Shown: piece after piece, positions 17,586 through 27,068 of the stretch
Layout of the letters: each line of letters opens with the position of its first letter
Numbering within the stretch: the first letter of the stretch is position 1
Source: GCA-003244245 sp963823755
GTDB lineage: Bacteria; Actinomycetota; Actinomycetes; Mycobacteriales; Pseudonocardiaceae
DNA length: 64,000 nucleotides
Direction of reading: 5' to 3'
NCBI GenBank assembly: GCA_963823755.1
Contig: CAWGMP010000017.1
Span: 1 to 64,000, forward strand
Translations under genes and position numbers: made by a program
Notes under the pieces: generated by a model
Told to the model about the DNA's origin: nothing
Seen by the model: only the letters and a program-made list of their open reading frames with translations
Databases searched by the model: none

Positions 17586-18029
17586 GCGATCCAGCGCACT
17601 GCCACACCTGAATCCCGCACTAACCAGCTTGACGCCCGCGTCACCGACCTTGGCGCACGACTGGCGGTGAGGCTCGACGAAAGATCAACACTTCGCGTCA
17701 CGGTACCGACAGTAACGCAGCGGTCCGACACACTCAGGCGGAGAAAGGCGTGCCGGACACGCCTTCCGACGTAGTGGCCCTCTGGTGCGCGGGACGTCCT
17801 CGCGCTGATGTTCGTGGCGTGCCATCCGGCGCCCGAGACCCGCGGTGGCTGCGGTCGCGGTGCACTATCCTCGGCTTCGCTTGGTGCGCGTCGAGGGTCA
17901 CAGCGTGGGTCTGTGGTTGCTGTCTGACCGTCGCGATGAGGAACGACCCGCAGGAGGGCGACATCTAGTCGCCGAAGAGCACCCGTCGACGTATGCGGCG
18001 GTACGGCTCCCGAGAGGTCTTGCACCCCT
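17586..18029. other. Gap with no recognisable gene
   Basis: About 440 bp between the nuclease-like gene and the end of the AbiEii gene. Frames here are open by GC bias only. No repeats, RNA genes or hairpins were noticed. Confidence 0.4.
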
Positions 18030-18944
18030 TTACTCGGTGGAGCCGTCTGCACCCCATGTCCGACCGGCGGCATACCAGTGCTGGTCGCCGACCTGATCGG
18101 AGATCAGCGGGTCAGCAAACGTGATGACGTGCCGCACGACGTCGGCGAAGTCCTCTAGATAGGCCAGCGCGGCTGCGGTCTGGCTGCGCCGCCATGCCGT
18201 GTAGGAGTCCTGCCGCAGTTGCGGTAACCGAACCACGATCTGCGACAGCTGCCGGAGCGAACGCCCGCGGTGCGCAGCGGTCCGTCCAGGGCCGCGCGCA
18301 GGGCATGCCCACTCATGTCATGCGTACGCGTCAGGCGCCAGAGGTCAGCCCAATCACGGTCATGGTGTTGACATCACCGAGCGCCATCATGGTAGTGAGT
18401 TTCTCGGCCACAACCGTCTCGATTGGGTACGCCCATATCGGAATGTGCCCGCCTGGAGCAGCTGCGGGAAGTCAGCACGCCTGACCTGGGGTGTCACTGG
18501 GTCACCGAAGTTGACGTCCAGAACCAAGTTCAGGCGTGCCCTGCCGATCATCGCGGGAACGGTGAGCCGGACACCTGGATAGAGGTCTCCCTCTCGGATC
18601 TGCTGTGCACGGAGACGGTCGATCATGAACACGACGTCGTCATCGACATCGATCGACGCGATCTCACGCACCCACTCTGCGACACGCTGCTCGTCACGGT
18701 CACGCTCTATCGCCAACAAGTCCGCATCACGAGTACTTCGCCGGGCATCGAGCACCGCCAGAAGCATCCCTCCCTTGAGCACCAAACGATCAGCGTAGGG
18801 CGAGCGGCTCAAGCGGTGCAGAAACCGCTCTAGAACGTAGAAGACCAGCAACTCGTCAGTCGATCGCCCCTCGCGCCGAGCCATGTTCCGCAAGTCGTTG
18901 AACACCCGCCCCGCTGTCGTGGCGCGAGCCGGGTTCGGCGACAT
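18030..18944 (-). pseudogene. AbiEii-type nucleotidyltransferase toxin, frameshifted
   Basis: Type IV toxin: nucleotidyltransferase that acts on tRNA or nucleotides and blocks growth. The first 170 residues are intact: RLVLKGGMLLAVLDARRSTRD ends in the conserved KGG and TxDxD-like (TRDADLL) catalytic region. Slips near 18430, 18370 and 18270 then move through frames carrying AYPIETVVAEKLTTMMALGD, WADLWRLTRTHDMSGHAL and VVRLPQLRQDSYTAWRR. AbiEii proteins normally run about 290-300 aa, which the joined frames give. It starts one base inside the antitoxin stop. The pair is broken in several places, which fits decay better than isolated sequencing errors. Confidence 0.75.
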
Positions 18945-19554
18945 CAGCTCAGCACCGCCTCGACGGCCTGGCGCACCGGTCCCTCCACATCCAGAGCGCG
19001 TGCATAGTCGAGCAACTCAGCGGGATCTTCGGCGCGGCGTTCGACCCAACGCCGCAACGCCCGCAGCGCTACCGGGTTCCCTATCCGGTGGCGCTGCCGC
19101 ATAACGTCCATGACAGCGAGCCACCCCATAGATCCGCACCCGCTCCCCCGGTGCAACCTCGAGCCTCCTGCAGACCGAGTTCGAAGGTCCGCGCATCAAA
19201 CTCCGACACCTCGGTTGGCGGATAGACAATTCGCGGGCGATGAGTCCCACGAGGCACAGCGACCTGCACGACCGCTGGGACCTCGTCAGTCAACTCATGC
19301 ACCGCCAGCGCCGAGATCAAGCACACCACCGCCAACGGCGCGCGGTGCGCCACCGCCAACAGATCAAGATGAGCGGTCTCCGGAGCGTCCGCCTTGCGAT
19401 AAACCCCACGCGAGATCTCGCTGACGATGCCGGCGTCGCGCAACAGATACAGGTCACGACGCCACAAACCGGCCCGCTCGGCCCGTCCAGTCGTGAAGGT
19501 AGCAGGCAACACCGACAGACGGTCCGTCCGCAACAACACCCGGCTTTGCATCAA
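18944..19554 (-). pseudogene. AbiEi-type antitoxin, frameshifted
   Basis: N-terminal winged-helix region (RRDLYLLRDAGIVSEISRGV YRKADAPET) followed by the AbiEi core (ALAVHELTDEVPAVVQVAVP RGTHRP). This is the DNA-binding antitoxin of type IV AbiE systems, which represses its own operon. Slips near 19160 and 19110 carry the C-terminal part (RVRIYGVARC, then RQRHRIGNPVALRALRRWVE) in other frames. The ATG at 19554 fits the family. Directly upstream of, and overlapping, the AbiEii gene. Confidence 0.75.
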
Positions 19555-19898
19555 ATCCTCAGCACCTAAGCCTCGCCCACGGTGGATTTGATACTACACG
19601 CGGACCACGGGATCTCGACTTCACTGCCGTGAGGGAGCAGGGATGTCGATGTGCAGGTCAACGACGGGGCGCACCTGGCGGCGCGCCACAGGATATGACG
19701 GTTGCCGGTGTGGTGCGGATTGTGGTGCGAAATGTAGGAGAACCGTGCCTCAGGACAGCTTCGGTGCAACCCGTCACGAACTATAGTCGCTGGTAGCAGG
19801 CCTAGGGGTCGGAGACGCAGCTCTTCTTCATCCGCAACCAAGGCTTTGTTCAGCCCACCACGACCAGAAGGATCAGCTTCGAGGACTCGCACGCAGGT
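19555..19898. other. Gap, presumed promoter of the AbiE pair
   Basis: About 340 bp. It should hold the abiE promoter and the start region of the membrane fragment that follows. No clear operator repeat was found by eye. Confidence 0.3.
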
Positions 19899-20054
19899 TT
19901 GCTCGCGAGTGTGATCGCCGTCGTGGGGACGCTGTTGGGCTCCGCCGTCGCCTACGTATTTCAGCGCGTCAACGCAGGGCGCGCGGAGAGATTCGCTCGC
20001 GACGAGCGGCTGCGCCAAGAGCGTGTCGGTCGATGGCGACACGGGTCGGGGTGA
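19899..20054 (+). pseudogene. N-terminal fragment of a membrane-anchored protein, cut by IS630
   Basis: The frame LLASVIAVVGTLLGSAVAYV is a clear transmembrane helix, followed by a charged helix FQRVNAGRAERFARDERLRQ. The match to ordinary coding stops at about 20035, where IS630 sequence begins. It is the common actinobacterial plan of a short TM anchor plus cytoplasmic helix; the rest of the gene is gone. Confidence 0.45.
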
Positions 20055-20567
20055 GCCCGGCGTCGGTGCAGCGGATCTGGTCGGCGCGCGGACTTGAACC
20101 CCACGTGGTGAAGACCTTCAAGCTCTCCCATGATCGCCACTTCGAGGAGAAGCTCGTCGACGTGGTGGGTCTGTACCTGAACCCGCCTGATCAGGCCGTG
20201 GTGGGTGCCTGGACGAGAAGAGCCAGATCAGGCCCTGGACCGTACCCAGCCGTCCCTGCCGATGACCAAGGGCCGGGCCGGCACGATGACCCATGACGAC
20301 CAACGCCATGGCACCACCGCTCTGTTCGCCGCGCTGAACGTGCTGACCGGAGTGATTATCGACTGCTGCCTGCCGCGCCATCGCAACACCGAGTTCTTAA
20401 AGTTCCTGCGTGTCATCGACCGCGAGGTACCCAAAGGGTTGCAGATCCACATGATCTGCGACAACTACGGTACTCACAAGCATGCCAACGTCAAGGCATG
20501 GCTGGCTAAGCGCTCGCGGTTTCGCCTACATTTCATTCCCACCTCATCGTCGTGGCTTAATCAATAA
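20033..20567 (+). mobile_element. IS630-family transposase remnant
   Basis: Two frames joined near 20205 carry RVGVSPASVQRIWSARGLEP (helix-turn-helix), FEEKLVDVVGLYLNPPDQAV, then TALFAALNVLTGVIIDCCLP, MICDNYGTHKHANVKAWLA and FHFxPTSSSWLNQ-like ending (LHFIPTSSSWLNQ). These are typical IS630 motifs, including the second catalytic aspartate (CDNYGTH). The first aspartate region (normally VDEKSQ) is scrambled at the frameshift, and the C-terminal catalytic glutamate region after SSWLNQ is missing. The element is dead. Terminal inverted repeats were not found. Confidence 0.8.
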
Positions 20568-20802
20568 CGAGACACTACACTAGACCCGTCCCATGAGACG
20601 ATCCTAACTGAGACGGGTACAACAACAGTCTCCGCCCATTTATTGCTGAAGATTTGCCGCCAGATAGCTCGGAAACTCACACGCCGGTGTTCGCGAGCCG
20701 CCCGCGCGGTGATCAGTCGGTGTCCCACGTCCATGGAACCGCGACACTCCCGACAGGGTGTCGCCTCGGCCGCTGGGACCGCCCGGGTGGATACTCCCCT
20801 TC

Positions 20803-21099
20803 ATGACCGCGGCGACAAAGATCGAGCGTTCCGGGCCAGCGATCAGAGCGGCACTGGCCGAGCTATCCGCCGATGAGTGCACCCAGTTCGGGGCCGAGTT
20901 CCAACAAGCCGTTGGCCACGCTGCGGAGACCTTCGACCTCGCACCGGTGAAGGCGGTGCTCGACCGCTGGTGGGGCATCGCCGCGATCCGCGCCAACCCA
21001 CTCTCCGAGCACGAGCAGGCCCAGGTCGACCGGGCCAACGCCGGTGACTTCACCGGCCTGCTCGCCCGCGACGAACAGGGGAACTGGGTTCGGCTTTAG
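20803..21099 (+). CDS. DUF6247-family protein, probable antitoxin
   Basis: 98 aa. The pattern GPAIRAALAELSADECTQFG, EFQQAVGHAAETFDLAPVKA and VLDRWWGIA matches DUF6247, a small actinobacterial family usually next to a RelE/ParE-like gene. The stop is immediately followed by the toxin ATG (TAGATG), so the two are translationally coupled. Start at ATG 20803 (MTAATK) rather than 20758, since the longer N-terminus is not conserved-looking. Antitoxin role is inferred from neighbourhood. Confidence 0.7.
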   Translation: MTAATKIERSGPAIRAALAELSADECTQFGAEFQQAVGHAAETFDLAPVKAVLDRWWGIAAIRANPLSEHEQAQVDRANAGDFTGLLARDEQGNWVRL

Positions 21100-21332
21100 A
21101 TGCCCCGCTACGGACCGGTGTGGCTGGAGATCACCCGCGAGCAGTACACCAGCCTCCCGGCCGACGCCCGCGAGCAGATCGACACCCGCGTCGAGCAGTT
21201 ACTGAGAACCCCCGGCAGCAACCCCGCTCCGCCCACGACGAACGCACCGACCAGTGGACCACCACCTACGGCGGCGGCGCCGGGCTGATCGTCCACGACC
21301 GGCAACGGGTGATCATCCTGCGGCTGGTGTAG
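21100..21332 (+). pseudogene. RelE/ParE-like toxin, one frameshift
   Basis: MPRYGPVWLEITREQYTSLP and ARE QIDTRVEQLL run in one frame; a missing base near 21207 moves the rest (NPRQQPRSAHDERTDQWTTT YGGGAG then LIVHDRQRVIILRLV) to the next. The final GGGAGLIVHDR..VIILRLV is the C-terminal strand of RelE-fold toxins that partner DUF6247. Repaired length is about 77 aa, normal for the fold. A likely mRNA interferase or gyrase toxin, by family only. Confidence 0.65.
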
Positions 21333-21409
21333 TGGAACCGGGCGCCTAACATCTCACAACGTCCGCGCGCCCGCCTCCATGTGTGTCGCTGGCCGGCCGC
21401 CCCCGACTA

Positions 21410-21655
21410 TGAGCTCGGCACGGCCCCGGCCGAGTACGTGTTGAGTCGGTGCGCTTCGGTGGCGCCAAGGCAACGCTGGAGTCGGGCGATACGATCACCG
21501 AGGCCGCCGAGCGGGTCGGCTACCGGAGCTGCGAAACGTTGCGCCACGCGTTCGTGACCCGACTCGGGGTGTCGCCGAACGCGTACCAGCAGCGGTTCCG
21601 GTCCGCACAGCGGCGGGACACCGTGGCCGGGGATGGAGCGTCGCGGACGCGGTGA
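21410..21655 (+). pseudogene. AraC-family regulator C-terminal remnant
   Basis: The frame AKATLESGDTITEAAERVGY RSCETLRHAFVTRLGVSPNAYQQRFR is the second half of an AraC helix-turn-helix domain, as in GlxA-like (DJ-1/PfpI plus AraC) regulators. Just upstream APAEYV in another frame belongs to the same domain, so there is a frameshift near 21440. Everything N-terminal is missing. Confidence 0.65.
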
Positions 21656-22049
21656 ACCACGCCGCTACCCCTCAGCTGGCGCGAACCGGACGTGCCACGA
21701 CCGACGGCACCGTGTAGTTAACACCCGCCGGTGACGGGCCGCGTGTAGCCGCGTGAGCGCGTCGCGGACCCCATCCCCGACGCCTGCCATCCACCGCACC
21801 AACCCCAACCCAACTCCCGAGCTGCGTGTGCTCCAGGGGCCGGCTGGCTTCACGGCATAGCCGCTGGCATCGCCGGACAGCTCGCCCAGTCGGGCTGCAG
21901 CAGCGCCTCGCCTTGCCATGGCAGACTTCCGCTGCCGTCTGATCGCGGAGGTCGCCGACAACCTCCAGCGCCCCGACTACGAGAGCTGTGTCGCTGCGCT
22001 CGAAGCGCTCACGGCGGACCTGTCAGACGATCGCAATGCGTTGAGTCAG
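21656..22049. other. Gap with no recognisable gene
   Basis: About 390 bp. A plus-strand frame beginning MADFRCRLIAEVADNLQRPD (21918) looks weakly coding but loses that character after about 50 codons; no homology recognised. Confidence 0.3.
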
Positions 22050-22600
22050 GATGCACTCAGCAGCTGCCAACCAGCGCATAGTCATGCAGAGGCGACTCGC
22101 CGGGTACAACACCCTTGCGGTGGAAGTCTTCGACGTAGCGGGTGCCGTAGGCATTCATCAGGCGCTCGGCGTCCCGTTCCGGAGGAGTCAGGCAGTGCCC
22201 CTGCGGTTGGCTGGAGCCGACGCCGCGGGGTCAAAACCCACCAGGTCGAACCGCTGTCCCAACTCATTGTCCTGGAACCGATCGATGAGGTTGGCCGCCG
22301 CACTCATCCCAGACCCGCCGGGGCCACCCGGATTTATCACCAAGGAGCCAATACGCTGCGCGGGATCCGACGCGGGTCGGCGGAGCAGTCCAACCTTGAT
22401 CGTCCGGTCTGGCGTAATCCAGGATCCAGCGGCACCTCAACATACGCGCACAGCAGACCAGGGCCAGCGTAAGCCTTCTTGTCCTCGGGGTGGAGGCGAA
22501 GGAAGGGCAGACACCCCAGGACAGGAGCCTGACCGTAGAACCGTTCCAATCCCACCGAGACAGCGCCAGCGGATTTGCGCTGCGTGACGCTCGCTCCACA
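22050..22600 (-). pseudogene. Alpha/beta hydrolase (tripeptidyl-aminopeptidase-like) N-terminal remnant
   Basis: Minus-strand frames give AYAGPGLLCAYVEVPLD, then YARPD, TIKVGLLRRPASDPAQRIGS, LVINPGGPGGSGMSAAANLI and DRFQDNELGQRFDLVGFDP. VPLDYARPD...NPGGPGGSG...DLVGFDPRG is the signature of secreted S33-type hydrolases of actinobacteria (oxyanion-hole GGPGGSG). Slips near 22430 and 22220 and the absence of the catalytic GxSxG/Asp/His part show a broken fragment. Confidence 0.65.
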
Positions 22601-22865
22601 AGGGGCGACGATCATCGCCGCCGTGGCCGGTGTGACCGTGGCCTACGTCACCGCCGCGCTCCATGCTGGATCTCGCCGACGCTGCAATTCCAAATTCGAC
22701 ACCCGTCTCGATCGCCCCGGCTACGCCATATTTGGTATGGCTAACGTCGCCGGCGGGCATCGTCGCCAGCACGCTCGGATCCAGCCTCGAAAGCCAGAAG
22801 CGGTACGCCAGCACCTACAGCAACGTGAACAAGAACGTCAAGCCGCGGTACCAGGATTGAACAAA

Positions 22866-24266
22866 TTAACGGCGACCCGGCGCCGCGAGTGCCTTACCAA
22901 CCCACACCGTCTTGGCGTTACAGAATTCGCGAATACCGAGGGCCGACAGCTCACGCCCGTGACCCGAGTGTTTCACTCCACCGAACGGCAGCTGCGGGTA
23001 TGAGGTGGTCATCCCGTTGATGAACACTTGGCCGGCCTGCAGCTCGTCGATGAACCTGTCTTGTTCGGCCGGGTCGTCGGTCCATGCGTTGGAACCGAGA
23101 CCGAAGGGGGTGTCGTTGGCGAGACGGATCGCCGCGTCGATGTGCGGCACGGTATAGAGCTGGGCCACTGGGCCGAACACCTCCTCGTAGTACATCCTCA
23201 TGGCCGGCGTCACCCCCGTAATGACGGTGGGCGGGTAGAACCAGCCGGGGCGATCCGGGCGCTGCCCACCGCAGAGGACCTGGGCACCCTTGCCGAGAGC
23301 GTCATCGACCAGTTCCTGGACATCTCGCAAACCCTGTTCGGTCGCGAGCGGGCCGACGTCCGTCCGCTCGTCTGCGGGGTCTCCGACCACGAGCGAGGAC
23401 ATGTTCTCGACGAACAACCGCAGGAACTCCGTACCGGCGTCGGCATGGACGATGAAACGTTTCGCGGCGATGCAGCTCTGCCCGTTGTTCTGGCAGCGAG
23501 CGATGGTGGCGACTGTGGCGGCACGTGCCAAGTCCGCTGAGGGCATGACGATAAAGGGGTCGCTGCCGCCGAGTTCCAGCACGGTCTTCTTGATCTCACG
23601 GCCGGCGATCTGTGCCACCGACCGGCCGGCGTGCTCGCTTCCGGTCAACGTCGCGGCCACCACCCTGGTGTCTGTGAGTACCCTCTCGATGGCTTGGGCA
23701 TCGATGAGCAGGGTCTGGAAGACGTCCTGCGGAAAGCCGGCCTCGAGGAACACGTCCTGCAGTCGCAACGCGGTTTGCGGCACGTTGGATGCGTGCTTCA
23801 GCAGGCCGACGTTGCCCGCCATGAGGGCAGGAGCGGCGAACCGGACGACCTGCCACAACGGGAAGTTCCACGGCATGATCGCCAGAACTGGGCCGAGCGA
23901 CTGCCAGTGGGTGTAGGCCTTGGCGGCGGACACCGACTCCGGGTCAGCTGGTTCGTCAGCGAGGAAACGCTCCGCGTTCTCGGCGTAGAACCTCGCGCCG
24001 GCGGCGCATTTCGCCACTTCGGCGTTGGCGGCTTTCAATGTCTTGCCCATTTCCATGGTCATCAGGGCAGCGACGTCTTCAGCCGTGGCTTCCAGGATGC
24101 CGGCAGCCGCGTGCATCCACTCGGCGCGCTGCACGAAGGTGGTTTTCCGGTAGCTGCGGTAGGCGGCCGCAGCCCTGGCGATTCGCGCCTCGATCTCTTG
24201 GTCGCTGAAAGCCTCGAAGGTACGCAGCGTTTCACCGGTGGCAGGGTTGGTCGTCTTGATTGTCAT
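22866..24266 (-). CDS. NAD(P)-dependent succinate-semialdehyde dehydrogenase
   Basis: Aldehyde dehydrogenase superfamily, 466 aa. Cofactor region MPWNFPLWQVVRFAAPALMA GN, catalytic glutamate in VLELGGSDPFIV, nucleophilic cysteine in NNGQSCIAAKRF, and EEVFGPVAQ plus PFGGVKHSGHGREL at the end. The opening TINPATGE-like TTNPATGETLRTFEAF is typical of the short GabD/Sad-type succinate-semialdehyde dehydrogenases that end GABA degradation at succinate. Start at ATG 24266 with GGTGAGGTGA upstream; the frame extends to 24296. No GABA transaminase is nearby, so the substrate is inferred from family only. Confidence 0.85.
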   Translation of the reverse strand: MTIKTTNPATGETLRTFEAFSDQEIEARIARAAAAYRSYRKTTFVQRAEWMHAAAGILEATAEDVAALMTMEMGKTLKAANAEVAKCAAGARFYAENAERFLADEPADPESVSAAKAYTHWQSLGPVLAIMPWNFPLWQVVRFAAPALMAGNVGLLKHASNVPQTALRLQDVFLEAGFPQDVFQTLLIDAQAIERVLTDTRVVAATLTGSEHAGRSVAQIAGREIKKTVLELGGSDPFIVMPSADLARAATVATIARCQNNGQSCIAAKRFIVHADAGTEFLRLFVENMSSLVVGDPADERTDVGPLATEQGLRDVQELVDDALGKGAQVLCGGQRPDRPGWFYPPTVITGVTPAMRMYYEEVFGPVAQLYTVPHIDAAIRLANDTPFGLGSNAWTDDPAEQDRFIDELQAGQVFINGMTTSYPQLPFGGVKHSGHGRELSALGIREFCNAKTVWVGKALAAPGRR

Positions 24267-24790
24267 GCGGTCGTTCACCTCACCGTTCCACGGCACGTGC
24301 CGCCCCGGTCAGCCGTGTCGCTGGGATTGCTGGGCACCTCCGGACGAACCCTTAACGGGTTGACCGGATCCACCACGGCCGGTTCCCCGTCGTGTCGCCG
24401 CCAAACTACCCTGAGCAGTCTGCCTTGTGGCGTCGCGTGGTGCCGGGTGCTCGGTCTCGAGCAGGCTCGGGTCACCGCCCGGCCCCGCGGTCGACCGGGC
24501 GATCACCTCCTCCTCGGTTCCCAGATACACCTACTCCACGATCCGCGACCGACCCCCACCCAGGCCGAGGTAGCTACAGGTAGGTACTCCCACCACGGCA
24601 CTTCTTGATGATCGAGGACTGAGCTGGTGTAAGTAGCCCCGATGCTGGTTGGCCGGCAGTGCCCCCCAGCGGCTCGACCAGCGGCCCAGGTGCTCGCCCA
24701 GCTGCGCGAGCGCTGGCCGGTGCGGGGACACAATAGTGTGGTTATTTCGGTTGATGCACTGATTTCTCGCTCAGATGAGGGGAGCCGACA
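24267..24790. other. Divergent promoter region, no gene recognised
   Basis: About 520 bp between divergently read genes. The stretch 24725-24780 is AT-richer (gtggttatttcggttgatgc) and probably holds the promoter for the small gene and SDR that follow. Confidence 0.35.
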
Positions 24791-25057
24791 ATGTCTGCAC
24801 CTCACACTCCGGCGGGAGGCGCGCCTCCCGCAGATGCGGTGACAGAGCACGTGGCGCAGGTTGACGAAGCAGCGAATTCAGGCGCGGGTAACGAAGAGCC
24901 CGATCCGGCCACGGCCGAGAACCCTCCGAACCAGGTCAAGGCGGGAGACGAACAGAGAGGGAAGGAAGGGGCGCCCGATACCGCTGGCCGCCAGCCGTCC
25001 ATGGTGCGTTCAGGACTGTCCATATCGGGAAGACCTTCACATGGACATTTCGCGTAA
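24791..25057 (+). CDS. Small disordered protein, hypothetical
   Basis: 88 aa, rich in Ala, Pro, Glu, Gln and Asn with no hydrophobic core, so probably disordered. GAGGGGAG lies at ideal distance from ATG 24791. Its last 17 bases overlap the start of the SDR gene in another frame, so the two may be coupled. Function unknown; similar acidic, disordered leader proteins precede stress-response SDRs in some actinobacteria, but that is a weak inference. Confidence 0.45.
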   Translation: MSAPHTPAGGAPPADAVTEHVAQVDEAANSGAGNEEPDPATAENPPNQVKAGDEQRGKEGAPDTAGRQPSMVRSGLSISGRPSHGHFA

Positions 25058-25859
25058 GACACCTGAGGACTTCCCTCGTACCGCGATCGTCACTGCGTCC
25101 GACTCCGGCATCGGTAAAGCGACCGCGATCGCCTTGGCCGAGCTGGGCTGTGATGTCGGAATCACGTGGCACACCGATGAGCAGGGCGCGAAGGCAACCG
25201 CCGATGAGGTCCGTGCCACCGGTCGGCGTGCTGAGGTGCGGCAGCTCGACCTCAGTGCGCTCCCCGGCGCCACGGACGTCATCGATGAACTTGCCGACGC
25301 CCTCGGCGGTGTCGACGTACTGGTGAACAACGCTGGAACAGGTTCATCGGCGCTGCTGGTGGATCTCGACTACGACACCTGGCGTGAGGTTATCGCGACG
25401 GATCTCGACGGCGCCTTTCTGTGCTTGCAGCGGGCGGCCCGGCGGATGATCGCTGCCGGGCGCGGCGGCCGGATCGTGAACATCACAAGCGTTCACGAAC
25501 ACCAACCCAGGGTCGGTGCGGGAGCCTACTGCGCGGCCAAAGGCGGATTGGGCCTGCTGACTAAGACCGCCGCGCTAGAGCTGTCCGAGTACCAGATCAC
25601 AGTCAACGCCGTCGCACCAGGGGAGATCGCCACACCGATGACCGGACAGGAGGACATCGACGTCCACCAGCAGCAGCGCACCGGCGTGCCGCTCGGCCGG
25701 CCCGGGGACGCGCGTGAAATCGCCGCAGTGGTCGCGTTCCTGTGCTCCCCCGCAGCGTCGTACGTCACCGGAGCGTCCTGGCCGGTGGACGGCGGGATGT
25801 TGGAGATGGGCCCGATGGCCGGTTCGCATCTACGAACGGAAGACTGGCGCCGACCATGA
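25041..25859 (+). CDS. Short-chain dehydrogenase/reductase
   Basis: Classical SDR, 272 aa. Cofactor loop TASDSGIGKATAIAL (about residues 20-34), VDVLVNNAGTG, catalytic serine and YCAAKGG (Tyr-x-x-x-Lys as Y-C-A-A-K), and PVDGGM near the end. ATG 25041 follows GGGAAGACCTTCAC; the frame opens at 24861 but that part is not SDR-like. The chain resembles general stress or glucose-1-dehydrogenase-like SDRs; the substrate cannot be told. Confidence 0.85.
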   Translation: MDISRKTPEDFPRTAIVTASDSGIGKATAIALAELGCDVGITWHTDEQGAKATADEVRATGRRAEVRQLDLSALPGATDVIDELADALGGVDVLVNNAGTGSSALLVDLDYDTWREVIATDLDGAFLCLQRAARRMIAAGRGGRIVNITSVHEHQPRVGAGAYCAAKGGLGLLTKTAALELSEYQITVNAVAPGEIATPMTGQEDIDVHQQQRTGVPLGRPGDAREIAAVVAFLCSPAASYVTGASWPVDGGMLEMGPMAGSHLRTEDWRRP

Positions 25860-25943
25860 ACGCTCACAGTTCCGCCGCCAAGGACGTGGAGCTCCTCGTC
25901 TTGCGCCACGAGGTCACAATGTTGCGGGCCTCGACCCATGGAG
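25857..25943 (+). mobile_element. IS transposase N-terminal scrap
   Basis: A short frame reads SSAAKDVELLVLRHEVTMLR, matching the helical N-terminus (KDAEILVLRHEVAVLRRQ) shared by many actinobacterial integrase-core (IS3/IS481-like) transposases. The similarity stops after about 25 codons at the cutA upstream region. Confidence 0.5.
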
Positions 25944-26031
25944 CCAAATTCGGCAGTACACGGCCTGGCCCGGTATTAGGAGACGGTTAGGCTCGTGGGT
26001 GCAACGGCGTGCGGAGCTGGGAGGGTACGTG

Positions 26032-26355
26032 GTGGAGTCCCATTGTGCGGTGATCACGACGACCGACAGCGCGGAGGCGGCCGAGGAGCTGGGACGGGGG
26101 ATCGTGGAGGCACGTCTTGGGGCGTGCGCCCAGATTGTCGGGCCAATCCGCAGCCTCTATCGGTGGGAGGGCAGTGTTCACAGTGACCAGGAGTGGCAGT
26201 GTTGGGTGAAGACCAGCGCTGACCGGCTCGATGCGCTCACCGAACACATCAAAAAGAATCACAGCTACGACGTGCCGGAAATCGTCGCCCTACCGATTGT
26301 CGGCGGCAGCGACGATTACTTGTCGTGGGTTACCGACGAGACCCGCCCTGTGTGA
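26032..26355 (+). CDS. cutA: CutA1 divalent-ion tolerance protein
   Basis: 107 aa trimeric PII-like ferredoxin-fold protein. HCAVITTTDSAEAAEELGRG, EARLGACAQIVGPIRSLYRW and the SADRLDALTEHIKKNHSYDV PEIVALPI segment match CutA1 closely. GTG at 26032 (or 26029) is chosen because GGGAGG precedes it; the frame runs on upstream to 25714 but only into IS and SDR sequence. Linked to copper/divalent-metal tolerance in enterobacteria; the physiological role in actinobacteria is unclear. Confidence 0.85.
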   Translation: MESHCAVITTTDSAEAAEELGRGIVEARLGACAQIVGPIRSLYRWEGSVHSDQEWQCWVKTSADRLDALTEHIKKNHSYDVPEIVALPIVGGSDDYLSWVTDETRPV

Positions 26356-26510
26356 GCAACACTCGAGCGCGCTACCGGCGGAGAGTGGACATGATTTTGG
26401 GTCCACTCAAGTCCCACCAAAACGACGCTGGGCAATATCGTGTCACCTGCGTTGCAACCGAAGGGGTCAAGAAGCTGTGCTACCAGCCCGCGGTGGTGGA
26501 CAATCCCAAC

Positions 26511-27068
26511 ATGGCCCAGGGCAGGGGTGTGCCGCAGCTTGACCCCGCGCTGGAAGCCGTGGTCGGGGCGATCGACGCTCTCACCGAGCGCCAGGACGGC
26601 GGCCCGGGTGTCGTGCTCACGCTGGGTGGCCTGGTCATCAGCGGAACGATCATCCCCGACTGGCAGTGGTTCGATGACGTGGAGCGTGCCGCCCGTGCCG
26701 CGTTCGTCGTGCACGTCGGAGGTTCCATCGACAACGAGCACGGTGGTTGGGCGAGGCTGTTCAAGGGTGCTGCCGAGTCATTGGCGAACGACCACGCCGA
26801 GCGTCGGGTTGCGCGAGAAGTGACCGAGAGTCTCCCCGACCGCTATCAATATCTTGTGACCCAGCAGGATCAGACCACCTACATCCACCTGACCGAGGCC
26901 CGGGTAGTGGCTCCCGGGGTCAATCCACTGCCCGCCGCCGGGATGCACTGGCGAGGACGGCTCTCGGAGATTTCGGGGTGGTCCTTCGGCCATCTTGGCG
27001 TTGGGCCGCCCACCGTTCCGAGTGAGCCGCCAGCCGCCCCGACACAAGACGTCGACCACTACATGTAG
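26511..27068 (+). CDS. GvpU-like gas-vesicle accessory protein
   Basis: About 185 aa. The strands VVLTLGGLVISGTIIPDWQW F and TTYIHLTEARVVAPG...MHWRGRLSEISGWSFGHLG align with Bacillus GvpU (ITLNVNGFVVTGT..., FVHLKNAKIYF...LWRGKLSAIDGFVLG). No GvpA or other gas-vesicle gene is in the window, so this may act outside gas vesicles, as an orphan GvpU-like protein. Start at ATG 26511 gives the natural length; the frame is open to 26325. The final codons and stop are inside a strong hairpin. Confidence 0.6.
   Translation: MAQGRGVPQLDPALEAVVGAIDALTERQDGGPGVVLTLGGLVISGTIIPDWQWFDDVERAARAAFVVHVGGSIDNEHGGWARLFKGAAESLANDHAERRVAREVTESLPDRYQYLVTQQDQTTYIHLTEARVVAPGVNPLPAAGMHWRGRLSEISGWSFGHLGVGPPTVPSEPPAAPTQDVDHYM

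Noticed and set aside
20060..20110. tRNA-like ggacttgaacccc near 20.09 kb
   Set aside because: It is part of the IS630 helix-turn-helix coding sequence (SARGLEPHVVK).
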